A stretch of DNA of 64,000 bases from Mycobacterium angelicum (lineage in GTDB: Bacteria > Actinomycetota > Actinomycetes > Mycobacteriales > Mycobacteriaceae), in the NCBI RefSeq assembly GCF_002086155.1, contig NZ_MVHE01000018.1:18040-82039 (forward strand). The letters run 5' to 3'. Under the pieces are notes generated by a model that saw only the letters and a list, made by a program, of their open reading frames with translations, did no database searches and had not been told where the DNA came from. The position numbers and the translations under genes were made by a program. Position 1 is the stretch's first letter, and each line of letters opens with the position of its first letter. Below, one piece after another: positions 37,377-45,563 of this stretch.

Positions 37377-37832
37377 ATGCGCACCTTCGAGTCAGTTGCC
37401 GACCTCGCGGCCGCCGCGGGCGAGACCATCGGGCAGAGCGACTGGGTGACCATCACGCAGGAGGACGTCAATCTGTTCGCCGATGCGACGGGCGATCACC
37501 AATGGATTCACGTCGACCCGGAACGAGCGGCCAAGGGTCCGTTCGGCACCACCATCGCCCACGGCTTCATGACATTGTCGCTGTTGCCGCGGCTGCAGCA
37601 TGACATGTACACCGTCAAGGGCATCAAGCTGGCAATCAACTACGGGCTCAACAAGGTTCGCTTTCCCGCTCCGGTTCCGGTGGGATCCCGGGTGCGCGCG
37701 CAGAGTTCGTTGGTGAGCGTCGAAGACGTCGGCAACGGTGCGGTGCAGGCGATCGTGGCGACCACCGTCGAGGTGGAAGGGTCGGCCAAGCCGGCTTGTG
37801 TGGCGGAAAGCGTCGTTCGCTACATCACGTGA
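37377..37832 (+). CDS. htdZ: (R)-3-hydroxyacyl-CoA/thioester dehydratase HtdZ
   Basis: A 151-residue single hot-dog-fold protein. The hydratase-2 motif is FADATGDHQWIHVDPERA with catalytic Asp and His, and GTTIAHGFMTLSLLP follows. It hydrates medium-chain enoyl thioesters. It matches Rv0130. AGAGGAGAG just before ATG 37377 is a good ribosome site. Confidence 0.93.
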   Translation: MRTFESVADLAAAAGETIGQSDWVTITQEDVNLFADATGDHQWIHVDPERAAKGPFGTTIAHGFMTLSLLPRLQHDMYTVKGIKLAINYGLNKVRFPAPVPVGSRVRAQSSLVSVEDVGNGAVQAIVATTVEVEGSAKPACVAESVVRYIT

Positions 37833-37849
37833 GGGGTCGGGTTCGCGGC

Positions 37850-37910
37850 CGCGAGATATAAACCAGGGCTGTACTTTTCGGCGTGTCGTGTGCCTGGTTT
37901 ACGTGTCGCG
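37850..37910. terminator. Nested hairpin between convergent htdZ and fadE1
   Basis: AAACCAGG (37860-37867) pairs with CCTGGTTT (37893-37900), and CGCGA (37850-37854) pairs with TCGCG (37906-37910) across a symmetrical 5-nt internal loop. The spot between two convergent stops suggests a bidirectional terminator. No U-run follows directly. Confidence 0.55.
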
Positions 37911-37922
37911 GAGCTACAGCGA

Positions 37923-39218
37923 TCAGAATTCGGCAATCGCGTGCTCGAGGCGTTCGGCTAGCCGCGCCTCGGCGTCGGCCCGTCGGGTCGGTATGTGCTG
38001 AGACGGGAAAGGCGTAGTCACCGGCTGGTATTCACGCAATGTCCGACGAGCGACCGTCATCTTGTGCAGTTCGGTGGCACCGTCGGCGATGCCCAGTGAT
38101 TCGGCGGCGACCATCATCTTGACGAACGGCATCTCGTCGGAGACGCCGAGGGCGCCATGCAGGTGCATGGCCCGCTGCACCACATCGTGAAGCACTTGCG
38201 GCATAGCGACTTTCACCGCGGCAATGTCGCGGCGCACCTTCTGGTAGTCGTGATGCTTGTCGATCAGCCACGCGGTGCGCAGCACCAGCAACCGGAACTG
38301 CTCGATCTGGATCCAGCTGTCGGCGACCTTCTCCTGCGTCATTTGAAAGTCGGACAACCGCCCGTGCCTGGTCTGCCGCGACACCGCGCGCTCACACATC
38401 ATGTCAAATGCTCTGCGCGCCAGGGCGATCGTGCGCATCGCATGGTGTATCCGGCCGCCGCCGAGGCGCGTTTGCGCGATCATGAACGCCTGGCCCTCGC
38501 CGCCGAGCACATGATCGGCCGGCACCCGGACGTCGTTGTAGCGCACATAGCCGTGGCTGGCGTGCTTGGATGACTCGGCGCCCACCCCGACATTGCGCAC
38601 GATCTCGATCCCCGGTGTCTCTCCCGGGACGATGAACAGTGACATTTTCTCGTAGGTGTGCACGTCGGGGTTGGTGACCGCCATGACGATGAAGAACGAC
38701 GCGTTCTTGGCGTTGGTGGAAAACCACTTCTCCCCGTTGATGATCCAGTCATCCCCGTCGCGCGTCGCGGCCGTCACGAACAAACCGGGGTCCGAACCGC
38801 CCTGCGGTTCGGTCATCGAATAGCACGAGGTGATTTCGCCGTCGAGCAGCGGCTGCAGATAGCGGGCCTTCTGCTCGGCGGTGCCGAACAGCGCCAAGAT
38901 CTCGGCGTTGCCCGAGTCGGGCGCCTGACAGCCGAAAACAGAGGGCGCCCACCGCGACCGTCCCAGGATCTCGTTGAGCAGGGCCAGCTTGACCTGCCCG
39001 AAGCCCTGCCCACCGAGATCGGGACGCAGGTGTGCGGCCCACAGTCCCTGGTCCTTCACCTGTTGCTGCAACGGCCGCAGGATCGCCATCATCTCGGCGT
39101 TCTTCTTGTCGTACGGATCAAGGGCGACCAAATCGAGCGGTTCGAGTTCGTCGACCATGAATTTCTCGACCCAGTCCAGCTTCGCCTGATATTCCGGATC
39201 AGTTTCGAAGTCCCACAC
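37923..39218 (-). CDS. fadE1: Acyl-CoA dehydrogenase FadE1-like
   Basis: A 431-residue FAD enzyme: SCYSMTEPQGGSDPGLFVTAA (FAD/substrate loop), WIINGEKWFSTNAKNA, then the C-terminal helical domain with LHGALGVSDEMPFVKMM. It resembles the longer ACAD10/11-type proteins acting on unusual acyl-CoAs. GTG start at 39218; GAGAAG lies before it. The place matches Rv0131c. Confidence 0.92.
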   Translation of the reverse strand: MWDFETDPEYQAKLDWVEKFMVDELEPLDLVALDPYDKKNAEMMAILRPLQQQVKDQGLWAAHLRPDLGGQGFGQVKLALLNEILGRSRWAPSVFGCQAPDSGNAEILALFGTAEQKARYLQPLLDGEITSCYSMTEPQGGSDPGLFVTAATRDGDDWIINGEKWFSTNAKNASFFIVMAVTNPDVHTYEKMSLFIVPGETPGIEIVRNVGVGAESSKHASHGYVRYNDVRVPADHVLGGEGQAFMIAQTRLGGGRIHHAMRTIALARRAFDMMCERAVSRQTRHGRLSDFQMTQEKVADSWIQIEQFRLLVLRTAWLIDKHHDYQKVRRDIAAVKVAMPQVLHDVVQRAMHLHGALGVSDEMPFVKMMVAAESLGIADGATELHKMTVARRTLREYQPVTTPFPSQHIPTRRADAEARLAERLEHAIAEF

Positions 39219-39300
39219 TTCTCGGCAACCGTTCCCCGGCGCACCGTTGCACCGGCATCGTGAATCCCTGTGGATGGAGTCACACCATCGTAGTTGCGAT

Positions 39301-40002
39301 TCAGTTCTCGTTGCCGCGGGTGTCTATCACCCGTTGCGCGACGTCGACGAGCTTGTTCTGGCTCTCCTGCGACAGCGCCCGCATCATGTCGAAGGCGCGG
39401 ACCTCGTCGACGCCGTAGCGCTCCATGATGATGCCCTTGGCCTGACCGATGCGGTCCCTACTGGCCAGCGCCGACTCCATTTGTTCGCCGTGGCGTCCGG
39501 CCATGATCGCCGCGGCGGCATGCGCTGCCAGCACAGCGCCAACGGTTTCGGCGTCGGTGTCCCACACGTTGGGCTGCAAACCGAACAGGTTGAGCGCACC
39601 TGCCGTACGGTCAGCGGTGTACAGCTTGAACGAGAGGCTGCTCAGGACGCCCAATTCGACGGCGGCCGGTGCATATTGCGGCCAGCGCCGCTCGCTACGC
39701 AGATCGTCGGACCGGACAACCGTTGTCTGTAGAGCCGCCTCGGCGCAGGGTCCTTCGTTGAATTCGTGCTGCAGGGCGTCCAGCTGCTCGGCCAAGCTGT
39801 CGGTGTCTGCCAGCGATTCGAACTGTCCGCCCTTGCGTACCAGCAGCACTCCCGCGACGTCGGCGCCCGGTATGAGCTCCACCGCCGCGGCCGTCACGTC
39901 GGAAAGGACCTGCTCAAGTTTTCGGGGTGCGGCTATTGCGCGGGCCAGCTGGGCCATGCGCAACGCCAGCTGGTGCCTGCCGTCCGGAGCTGATGGGTCC
40001 AT
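39301..40002 (-). CDS. GAF-ANTAR domain regulator
   Basis: A 233-residue protein. Residues ~10-165 form a GAF domain (LEQVLSDVTAAAVELIPGADVAGVLLVRKGG). Residues ~175-230 form an ANTAR RNA-binding domain (RIGQAKGIIMERYGVDEVRAFDMMRALSQE). ANTAR proteins bind paired hairpins near terminators and act as antiterminators. The ligand sensed by the GAF domain is unknown. I do not recall it at this place in M. tuberculosis, so it may be an insertion. Confidence 0.92.
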   Translation of the reverse strand: MDPSAPDGRHQLALRMAQLARAIAAPRKLEQVLSDVTAAAVELIPGADVAGVLLVRKGGQFESLADTDSLAEQLDALQHEFNEGPCAEAALQTTVVRSDDLRSERRWPQYAPAAVELGVLSSLSFKLYTADRTAGALNLFGLQPNVWDTDAETVGAVLAAHAAAAIMAGRHGEQMESALASRDRIGQAKGIIMERYGVDEVRAFDMMRALSQESQNKLVDVAQRVIDTRGNEN

Positions 40003-40110
40003 GGTTTTCCAGTCTTGCCCCTGCGCGCCCCGGTCAGCAAGCCCGGCCGCGTCGTGTGTCCAGAAACGTCTTAGTCCAAAGACGTTGTGTTGAAAGCAGA
40101 TTCGGATTGA

Positions 40111-40375
40111 TCAGGCTAACTTGGGTAAAACATTTGTGCGGTAATACTCGATGGCGATAAGCGGGTCGTCCTGCGTGAAGTGCACGAAGGGGACGGCGCC
40201 GGTGTCCAGCACCGCTTGTATCGCGCTGATATGGGTTGCCGGGTCGGTGCCGACGGTCCAATTGGCGAGCACCCATTCCCGGCTCGTTCGTGCATGCGCC
40301 GGATGATCCGGCAGCGGTGACCGCGCCGATTCCTGCCGCAATACGGCCGAGTGCTCGCCGCGAGATGCCGGTCAC
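40111..40375 (-). pseudogene. fgd2: fgd2 remnant (F420-dependent hydroxymycolic acid dehydrogenase) with large internal deletion
   Basis: GTG 40375 opens with a Tat-type signal, MTGISRRALGRIAAGIGAVT, then AAGSSGACTNEPGMGA, as in Rv0132c. The frame then breaks. In another frame the C-terminus of the same protein appears: VLANWTVGTDPATHISAIQA followed by VLDTGAVPFVHFTQDDPLIA and EYYRTNVLPKL, ending at TGA 40111. Only ~36 N-terminal and ~60 C-terminal residues of ~360 remain. The position after fadE1 is that of fgd2 in M. tuberculosis. The gene cannot make an active enzyme. Identification is by memory of the homologue. Confidence 0.8.
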
Positions 40376-40413
40376 CGGGCGTTAGTACCCGGCGCGCACG
40401 ATCCCATACGTTC

Positions 40414-40500
40414 CGCCCGGCTGCGCCGGCCTCGCGATCGCCACTCGCATGATGGTGGCGACCCGCTTCGCCCGGCTGCGCCGGCCTCGCGATCGCCACT
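40414..40500. repeat. Two exact 32-bp direct repeats (55-bp period)
   Basis: The same 32-bp sequence, starting CGCCCGGCTGCGCC and ending GCGATCGCCACT, occurs at 40414-40445 and 40469-40500. The 23-bp spacer contains GGTGGCGA, an inverted form of the end. Repeats of this type scatter through mycobacterial intergenic regions. It lies directly behind the broken fgd2 and may mark the deletion point. Confidence 0.85.
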
Positions 40501-40512
40501 AGCCTCTCCTGT

Positions 40513-41118
40513 GTGAGACCGCAGGCGCGCCCCGCACACAAAGCAGATGTCCGCGAACTGTCACGAACCATGGGCCGCGCGTTCTACGACGACCTCGTGA
40601 TGATGTGGATACTTCCCGACGACAGCACCCGGCTCGCGCATCTGCGCCGTTTGTTCGCGACCATCACTCGCCACCACCATCTGGGCGGCGGCGGCGTAGA
40701 AGTGGCGTGCGACGGGCCTGCCATCGGCGCGGCGGCACTGTGGGATCCGCCCGGGAAATGGCAGGAATCGCGCTGGTCGCAGCTTGCGCAGACGCCGGCG
40801 TTTCTGCGGGTGTTCGGCCTGCAGACGGCGGCGGCGCGCAGCGTGCAGGAGCTGATGAAGCGGGCGCATCCCGAAGAACCGCACTGGTACCTCGCTGCCA
40901 TCGGCAGCGACCCGAACGTGCGGGGCAAAGGCTTCGGTCAGGCCTTGCTTCGCTCGCGCCTGGACCGCGTGGACGCCGAACACGCCCCTGCCTACCTGGA
41001 GTCGACGAAGCCCGAAAATGTGCCGTATTACCAACGGTTCGGCTTCGACGTGACCGGCGAGATCGTACTGCCCGACGGCGGGCCGTCGATGTGGCCGATG
41101 TGGCGCCAACCGCGGTAA
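40513..41118 (+). CDS. GNAT-family N-acetyltransferase
   Basis: A 201-residue GCN5-like acetyltransferase. HWYLAAIGSDPNVRGKGFGQALLRS holds the acetyl-CoA motif (RGKGFGQAL), and YLESTKPENVPYYQRFGFDVTGEI is the C-terminal strand pair. Counterpart of Rv0133. GTG start at 40513, just after the repeats. Substrate unknown. Confidence 0.88.
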   Translation: MRPQARPAHKADVRELSRTMGRAFYDDLVMMWILPDDSTRLAHLRRLFATITRHHHLGGGGVEVACDGPAIGAAALWDPPGKWQESRWSQLAQTPAFLRVFGLQTAAARSVQELMKRAHPEEPHWYLAAIGSDPNVRGKGFGQALLRSRLDRVDAEHAPAYLESTKPENVPYYQRFGFDVTGEIVLPDGGPSMWPMWRQPR

Positions 41119-41132
41119 CCGACACGGCCAGG

Positions 41133-41158
41133 GTTTAGCTGTCCAATCCCGCGGGCAA
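41133..41158 (+). promoter_or_regulatory. SigF-type promoter for the DUF5709-katE pair
   Basis: GTTT (41133-41136), a 16-bp spacer and GGGCAA (41153-41158) match the mycobacterial SigF consensus GTTT-N15-17-GGGTA. Transcription would begin about 41165-41168, at or beside the ATG 41168, making the mRNA leaderless or nearly so. Catalase under a stress sigma factor is sensible. Confidence 0.6.
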
Positions 41159-41167
41159 CCGTGGCTG

Positions 41168-41521
41168 ATGGCTACTGGTGATCTGGTCGATCCCGCTGAC
41201 TTGCCCGAAGAAGGCGGCCCAGGCGATACGTTGAACCCCAGCGAGTCCAGCGACTCCGACGAGGTGCGCAATGACGACGGTGACATCGTCGTCGATCCCC
41301 CAGAGGGCTGGAGCGAAGCCGACAAGTTTGGCATGACCGCGCGGGAAGCGCGTGAAGGAGAATCCCTCGATCGCCGGCTCGCCGCCGAGGAACCCGAGGA
41401 AACCCAACACGGGGTTCCGGCTGGCGACCCGATTGAGTCCACGTCTGGGCGCGCGCATCGCGGCCAGATCGAAGACGCCCCCGAGGACGGGGAATCGCTG
41501 TTCGACGTCGTTGATGAATGA
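41168..41521 (+). CDS. Acidic DUF5709-like protein
   Basis: A 117-residue very acidic protein, rich in Asp, Glu, Pro and Gly (LVDPADLPEEGGPGDTLNPS, DPPEGWSEADKFGMTAREA). It has no hydrophobic core and is probably largely disordered. The GWSEADKFGMTAREAREGESLD segment is typical of a family found widely in mycobacteria and other actinobacteria and often stress-induced. It is 21 bp upstream of katE and likely in the same transcript. Confidence 0.75.
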   Translation: MATGDLVDPADLPEEGGPGDTLNPSESSDSDEVRNDDGDIVVDPPEGWSEADKFGMTAREAREGESLDRRLAAEEPEETQHGVPAGDPIESTSGRAHRGQIEDAPEDGESLFDVVDE

Positions 41522-41542
41522 GGGCCGAAGGAGGAGGACGAA

Positions 41543-43651
41543 ATGGCAGCCGAAGATCGAAATCCGAAGCAGCAACAACTCGACGAGTACCGGGTGAACC
41601 GAGAATCCGGCTACCTGACCACTCAACAGGGTGTCCGCGTCGACCACACCGACGACGCCCTGTCGGCCGGCCAACGCGGCCCGACATTGCTCGAAGACTT
41701 CCACGCCCGCGAGAAGATCACCCACTTCGACCACGAACGCATCCCCGAACGAGTGGTACATGCCCGCGGCGCGGGCGCCTACGGATACTTCGAGCCCTAT
41801 GACGATTCCCTTGCCGAATACACCGCCGCGAAGTTCCTGACCACGCCGGGTCAACAGACCCCGGTCTTCGTTCGGTTCTCCACTGTCGCCGGTTCGCGAG
41901 GATCGGCCGACACCGTGCGCGACGTACGCGGTTTCGCCACCAAGTTCTATACGGCCCACGGCAACTACGATTTGGTCGGCAACAACTTCCCCGTCTTCTT
42001 CATCCAGGACGGCATCAAGTTTCCCGACCTCGTCCACGCGGTTAAACCCGAGCCGCACAACGAAATTCCGCAGGCGCAGTCGGCGCACGACACGCTGTGG
42101 GATTTCGTTTCGCTGCAGCCGGAGACGCTGCACACGATCATGTGGTTGATGTCAGATCGCGCCTTGCCGCGCAGCTACCGGATGATGCAGGGCTTCGGCG
42201 TGCACACGTTCCGTCTAGTCAATGCCGAAGGCACCGGCACCTTCGTGAAGTTTCACTGGAAGCCCCGCCTGGGTGTGCACTCACTTGTCTGGGACGAATG
42301 TCAGAAGGTCGCCGGCAAAGACCCCGACTTCAACCGGCGCGACCTCTGGGAAGCCATTGAAGCCGGCCAGTACCCCGAATGGGAGCTGGGAGTGCAACTG
42401 GTTCCGGAAAGCGATGAGTTCAACTTCGAGTTCGATCTGCTCGACGCCACGAAAATCATTCCCGAGGAACAGGTTCCGGTGCGCCCGGTCGGCAAGATGG
42501 TGCTCAACCGCAACCCGGACAACTTCTTCGCCGAAACCGAGCAGGTGGCCTTCCACACCGCCAACGTGGTGCCCGGCATCGACTTCACCAACGACCCGCT
42601 ACTGCAATTCCGCAATTTCTCCTACCTCGACACTCAGCTGATCCGGCTGGGCGGACCGAACTTCGCCCAACTCCCAGTCAATCGGCCGGTGGCCGACGTG
42701 CACACCAACCAGCACGACGGCTACGGCCAATTCGCCATTCCGCAAGGCAGATCCAGCTATTTCAAGAATACGATCGGCGGCGGCTGCCCCGCCCTGGCCG
42801 ACGAGGACGTCTTCCGGCATTACACCGAGAAGGTCGACGGCCACAAGATCCGCCAGCGCGCCGAGAGCTTCCAGGATCACTACAGCCAGGCCCGGATGTT
42901 CTGGAAGAGCATGTCGCCGGTGGAGGCCAAACACATCGTCGCCGCATACGCTTTCGAGCTGGGCAAGGTGGAAGTGCCCGAAATCCGTTCCCGCGTAGTC
43001 GATCAACTGAACCTCGTCGACCACGATCTAGCGGTTCAGGTGGCCGGCGAACTGGGGTTGCCCGCACCCGACGAGCAGCCCGTCGACGACAAATTGCCCG
43101 AATCCCCGGCACTTTCGCAACTGAACACCGCGACCGACAGCATCGAGTCGCGCAAGATCGCCGTGCTGGCCGCCGACGGTGTCGATGTGGTCGGCACCCA
43201 GCGGTTCATCGACGCGATGCGCCAACGCGGCGCCATAGCCGAAGTGCTGGCCCCGAAGGCGGGCGGCACTCTGGCCGGCGGATCCGGCGGCGAACTGCCT
43301 GTGGACCGCGCGATCACCACGATGTCGTCGGTGCTCTACGACGCCGTGGTGGTGCCATGCGGACCGGATTCGGTGGCAACACTTGGCGCCGATGGCTATG
43401 CCATGCACTTCATCACCGAGGCCTACAAGCACCTCAAGGCGGTGGGGGCCTTCGGCGCGGGTGTCGACCTGCTGCGCAAGGCGGGCGTGGATGAGCAGCT
43501 TGCCGACGACACGAATGTCGTTGTGGCCAAAGGCGTTGTCTCGACCGCTGCGGCTGTCGACGACCTTTCCGAGGAGTTCATGGAAAGCTTCGCCGCCGCC
43601 TTGGCCAAGCACCGCGCCTGGGAACGGGAGACCGACGCCGTACCGGCGTAG
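41543..43651 (+). CDS. katE: Large-subunit monofunctional catalase (KatE/HPII)
   Basis: A 702-residue catalase that breaks down hydrogen peroxide. [11 protein letters not shown] holds the active-site His (~73), [26 protein letters not shown] the distal Asn, and [15 protein letters not shown] the haem-ligand Tyr (~360). Residues ~540-700 form the extra flavodoxin/DJ-1-like domain of large catalases ([18 protein letters not shown]). GAAGGAGGAGG precedes ATG 41543. Confidence 0.95.
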   Translation: MAAEDRNPKQQQLDEYRVNRESGYLTTQQGVRVDHTDDALSAGQRGPTLLEDFHAREKITHFDHERIPERVVHARGAGAYGYFEPYDDSLAEYTAAKFLTTPGQQTPVFVRFSTVAGSRGSADTVRDVRGFATKFYTAHGNYDLVGNNFPVFFIQDGIKFPDLVHAVKPEPHNEIPQAQSAHDTLWDFVSLQPETLHTIMWLMSDRALPRSYRMMQGFGVHTFRLVNAEGTGTFVKFHWKPRLGVHSLVWDECQKVAGKDPDFNRRDLWEAIEAGQYPEWELGVQLVPESDEFNFEFDLLDATKIIPEEQVPVRPVGKMVLNRNPDNFFAETEQVAFHTANVVPGIDFTNDPLLQFRNFSYLDTQLIRLGGPNFAQLPVNRPVADVHTNQHDGYGQFAIPQGRSSYFKNTIGGGCPALADEDVFRHYTEKVDGHKIRQRAESFQDHYSQARMFWKSMSPVEAKHIVAAYAFELGKVEVPEIRSRVVDQLNLVDHDLAVQVAGELGLPAPDEQPVDDKLPESPALSQLNTATDSIESRKIAVLAADGVDVVGTQRFIDAMRQRGAIAEVLAPKAGGTLAGGSGGELPVDRAITTMSSVLYDAVVVPCGPDSVATLGADGYAMHFITEAYKHLKAVGAFGAGVDLLRKAGVDEQLADDTNVVVAKGVVSTAAAVDDLSEEFMESFAAALAKHRAWERETDAVPA

Positions 43652-43654
43652 CGA

Positions 43655-44329
43655 TCAGGGTTTGCTTTTCCAGCCGGCGACGCCGATTGCGATCATCCGC
43701 AACTGCTTGACGGCGATCCGCCTGATCTCCTCTAGCGCCTCGGCGCTCTGGGCGTCTTCGATGGCCTCGGCGATCACGATCATCGCGTTGACGAAAAGCG
43801 TCGCCAGGACATTCAGGTCTTCGGTGCTCCAGGCGTTCAGTCCGGGGAAGCGAGCCAGGTCGGTGGCCAACTCGGAGGTGATCAACCGAATCTCGGTGCG
43901 GATGGCATAGCGCAGTACCGTCACGCCGCTGGAGCGTTCCCGGCCGATCAGCCGCCAGTGCTCGCGTCGTTCGGCGACGCTGCCGACCAGGATCTCCACC
44001 GACGACTCGATCACCCGGTTGGGGTCCAGCTTGCCGGCCCGCGCACCTCGCAATGTGTCGCGCAGCGTGCGAAATGACTCGTCGATCAGAACCAGCCCCA
44101 GAGCTTCCATCGACTCGAAGTGCCGGTAGAACGCCGCCGGCACGATCCCAGCCTCACGGGTCACCTCCCGCAGGCTCAAACCGCTGAAGCTGCGGTCGTT
44201 GAGCAGCTTGAGCGCGGCAGCGATGATCGCGCGCCGGGTGGCTTCCTTGCGCTCCTCGCGCGATGGCGTGTTGCGGGAACGGTCCCGCCCGGAGCGCTGC
44301 GAACGTGAGCTAGGAGTACGATCGTTCAC
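43655..44329 (-). CDS. TetR-family regulator of the desaturase operon
   Basis: A 224-residue regulator, GTG start 44329. The DNA-binding part is RRAIIAAALKLLNDRSFSGLSLREVTREAGIVPAAFYRHFES; the style resembles FabR/FasR lipid regulators. The start codon lies inside a perfect palindrome shared with the divergent reductase gene, which suggests autorepression. The stop faces katE with a 3-bp gap. Confidence 0.88.
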   Translation of the reverse strand: MNDRTPSSRSQRSGRDRSRNTPSREERKEATRRAIIAAALKLLNDRSFSGLSLREVTREAGIVPAAFYRHFESMEALGLVLIDESFRTLRDTLRGARAGKLDPNRVIESSVEILVGSVAERREHWRLIGRERSSGVTVLRYAIRTEIRLITSELATDLARFPGLNAWSTEDLNVLATLFVNAMIVIAEAIEDAQSAEALEEIRRIAVKQLRMIAIGVAGWKSKP

Positions 44330-44407
44330 TGTGTGAACCCTACCACAGAGCTGCAAAAAAACCTTGACGACCTGCAGCCTCGCGTCGCACTGTGTACATA
44401 TGTTCAC
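44324..44407. promoter_or_regulatory. Two palindromes between TetR and reductase genes, probable operators
   Basis: GTTCAC-N3-GTGAAC (44324-44338) is a perfect palindrome covering the tetR GTG. A second site, GTGTACATATGTTCAC (44392-44407), is symmetrical except for one base pair and covers the reductase ATG at 44400. Both share the GTTCAC/GTGAAC half-site. Such placement would let one TetR protein block both genes. Confidence 0.6.
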
Positions 44408-45476
44408 TCAAACTTTGAAGAAGCGAGTCCTGGGTTCCGACCTGGTCGACCTGCTCACTGGCCCACATGGCGTCGACCGCTACACCGAACTGGTCGCGCC
44501 CACCTGGACGCTGGGCGAAGCCCGCGCCAAGATCGTCGACGTGCGTCGGACGACGCCGCGCAGCGTCACCCTGACACTTGCACCCAATGCCGCCTTCACC
44601 GATCGCTACACGGTCAGGGCCGGGCAGTTCGTCAATGTGACGCTCGAAATCGACGGTCGCATGCACTCGCGGTGCTATTCGCCGGCAAACGTCGAAGGCG
44701 GCACCGAACTCGAGTTGACCATTGGTGTGCACGACGGCGGCCTGGTCTCGACCCACTTGTATGAGCGGGCGCGCCGCGGCATGGTCGTCGGCCTGGACGG
44801 TGTCGGCGGAGACTTCGTGCTGCCGGTGCAGCGGCCGCGACGGATTCTGTTCGTCTCCGGCGGCAGCGGCATCACGCCGGTAATGGCAATGCTGCGCACC
44901 CTGGTGGCCGAGCGTCATGTCCGATACCGGGGCGGCGAGATCGCGTTCGTGCATTACGCGCGAAGCGCCGCGGAAGCCTGCTATCGGGACGAGCTGGCGG
45001 CCATGCGCGGCGTGCGGGTGCTGTACGGATTCACGCGATCGGGCTCGGGTGATCTCGTCGGCCGCTTCGGCGCCGACCACCTGGCCGCGGCCATGCCGTC
45101 CGGGCCGGATGCGGTGTTCGTCTGTGGCCCAGCGTCTTTGGTCGAAGCGGTACGTGAGCATTGCGAGAATGTCTACCACGAGAGCTTTGTGCCGCCGGTG
45201 CTCGACGTGCCGGAAGACCCGTCGGGCGGCCGAATCACATTCGCCGAGAGCGCCGTTGACGTCGTCGACGACGGGCGCTCACTGCTCGAACAAGCCGAAT
45301 CGGCCGGTCTCGCACCGCAGAACGGCTGCCGGATGGGCATCTGCCACACCTGCACCCGGCGCAAGACCTCCGGCACGGTGCGCAATCTGATCACCGGTGC
45401 CGTATCGACCGCACCCGACGAGGACGTGCAGATCTGCGTGTCCGTCCCCGTCGGCGACGTCGACTTAGCCCTTTAA
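44400..45476 (+). CDS. Ferredoxin-NAD(P) reductase with C-terminal 2Fe-2S domain
   Basis: A 358-residue flavoprotein. The FAD-binding motif is SRCYSPAN, the NAD(P) motif is VSGGSGITPVMAML, and CGPASLVEAV is the family's closing motif. The C-terminal ~90 residues form a plant-type ferredoxin domain with cysteines in NGCRMGICHTC and QICVSVPVG. It resembles Rv3230c, the electron donor of DesA3. The desaturase is the next gene, so the pair should form a complete stearoyl-CoA desaturation system. ATG 44400 lies within an operator. Confidence 0.9.
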   Translation: MFTQTLKKRVLGSDLVDLLTGPHGVDRYTELVAPTWTLGEARAKIVDVRRTTPRSVTLTLAPNAAFTDRYTVRAGQFVNVTLEIDGRMHSRCYSPANVEGGTELELTIGVHDGGLVSTHLYERARRGMVVGLDGVGGDFVLPVQRPRRILFVSGGSGITPVMAMLRTLVAERHVRYRGGEIAFVHYARSAAEACYRDELAAMRGVRVLYGFTRSGSGDLVGRFGADHLAAAMPSGPDAVFVCGPASLVEAVREHCENVYHESFVPPVLDVPEDPSGGRITFAESAVDVVDDGRSLLEQAESAGLAPQNGCRMGICHTCTRRKTSGTVRNLITGAVSTAPDEDVQICVSVPVGDVDLAL

Positions 45477-45482
45477 CCAAAG

Positions 45483-45542
45483 CGCGAGTGTGAGTCTGGC
45501 GACGGCCGCACGGCGTTTCGCGTCGCCAGATTCACAGTCGCG
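45483..45542 (+). repeat. Long imperfect hairpin between reductase and desaturase genes
   Basis: A 16-bp arm (45489-45504) pairs with 45521-45536 with only one G-U pair, and CGCGA/TCGCG extends it across one mismatch. The 16-nt loop contains its own GCCG-CAC-GGC. The ribosome site of the desaturase follows 8 bp later. It may be a REP/MITE-like mycobacterial element or an mRNA-processing site within the operon. Confidence 0.65.
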
Positions 45543-45563
45543 GTAGAACCGGGAGGAAAAGCC

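Noticed and set aside
40414..40500. Possible CRISPR array
   Set aside because: Only two repeats with one short spacer; it fits a dispersed intergenic repeat better.
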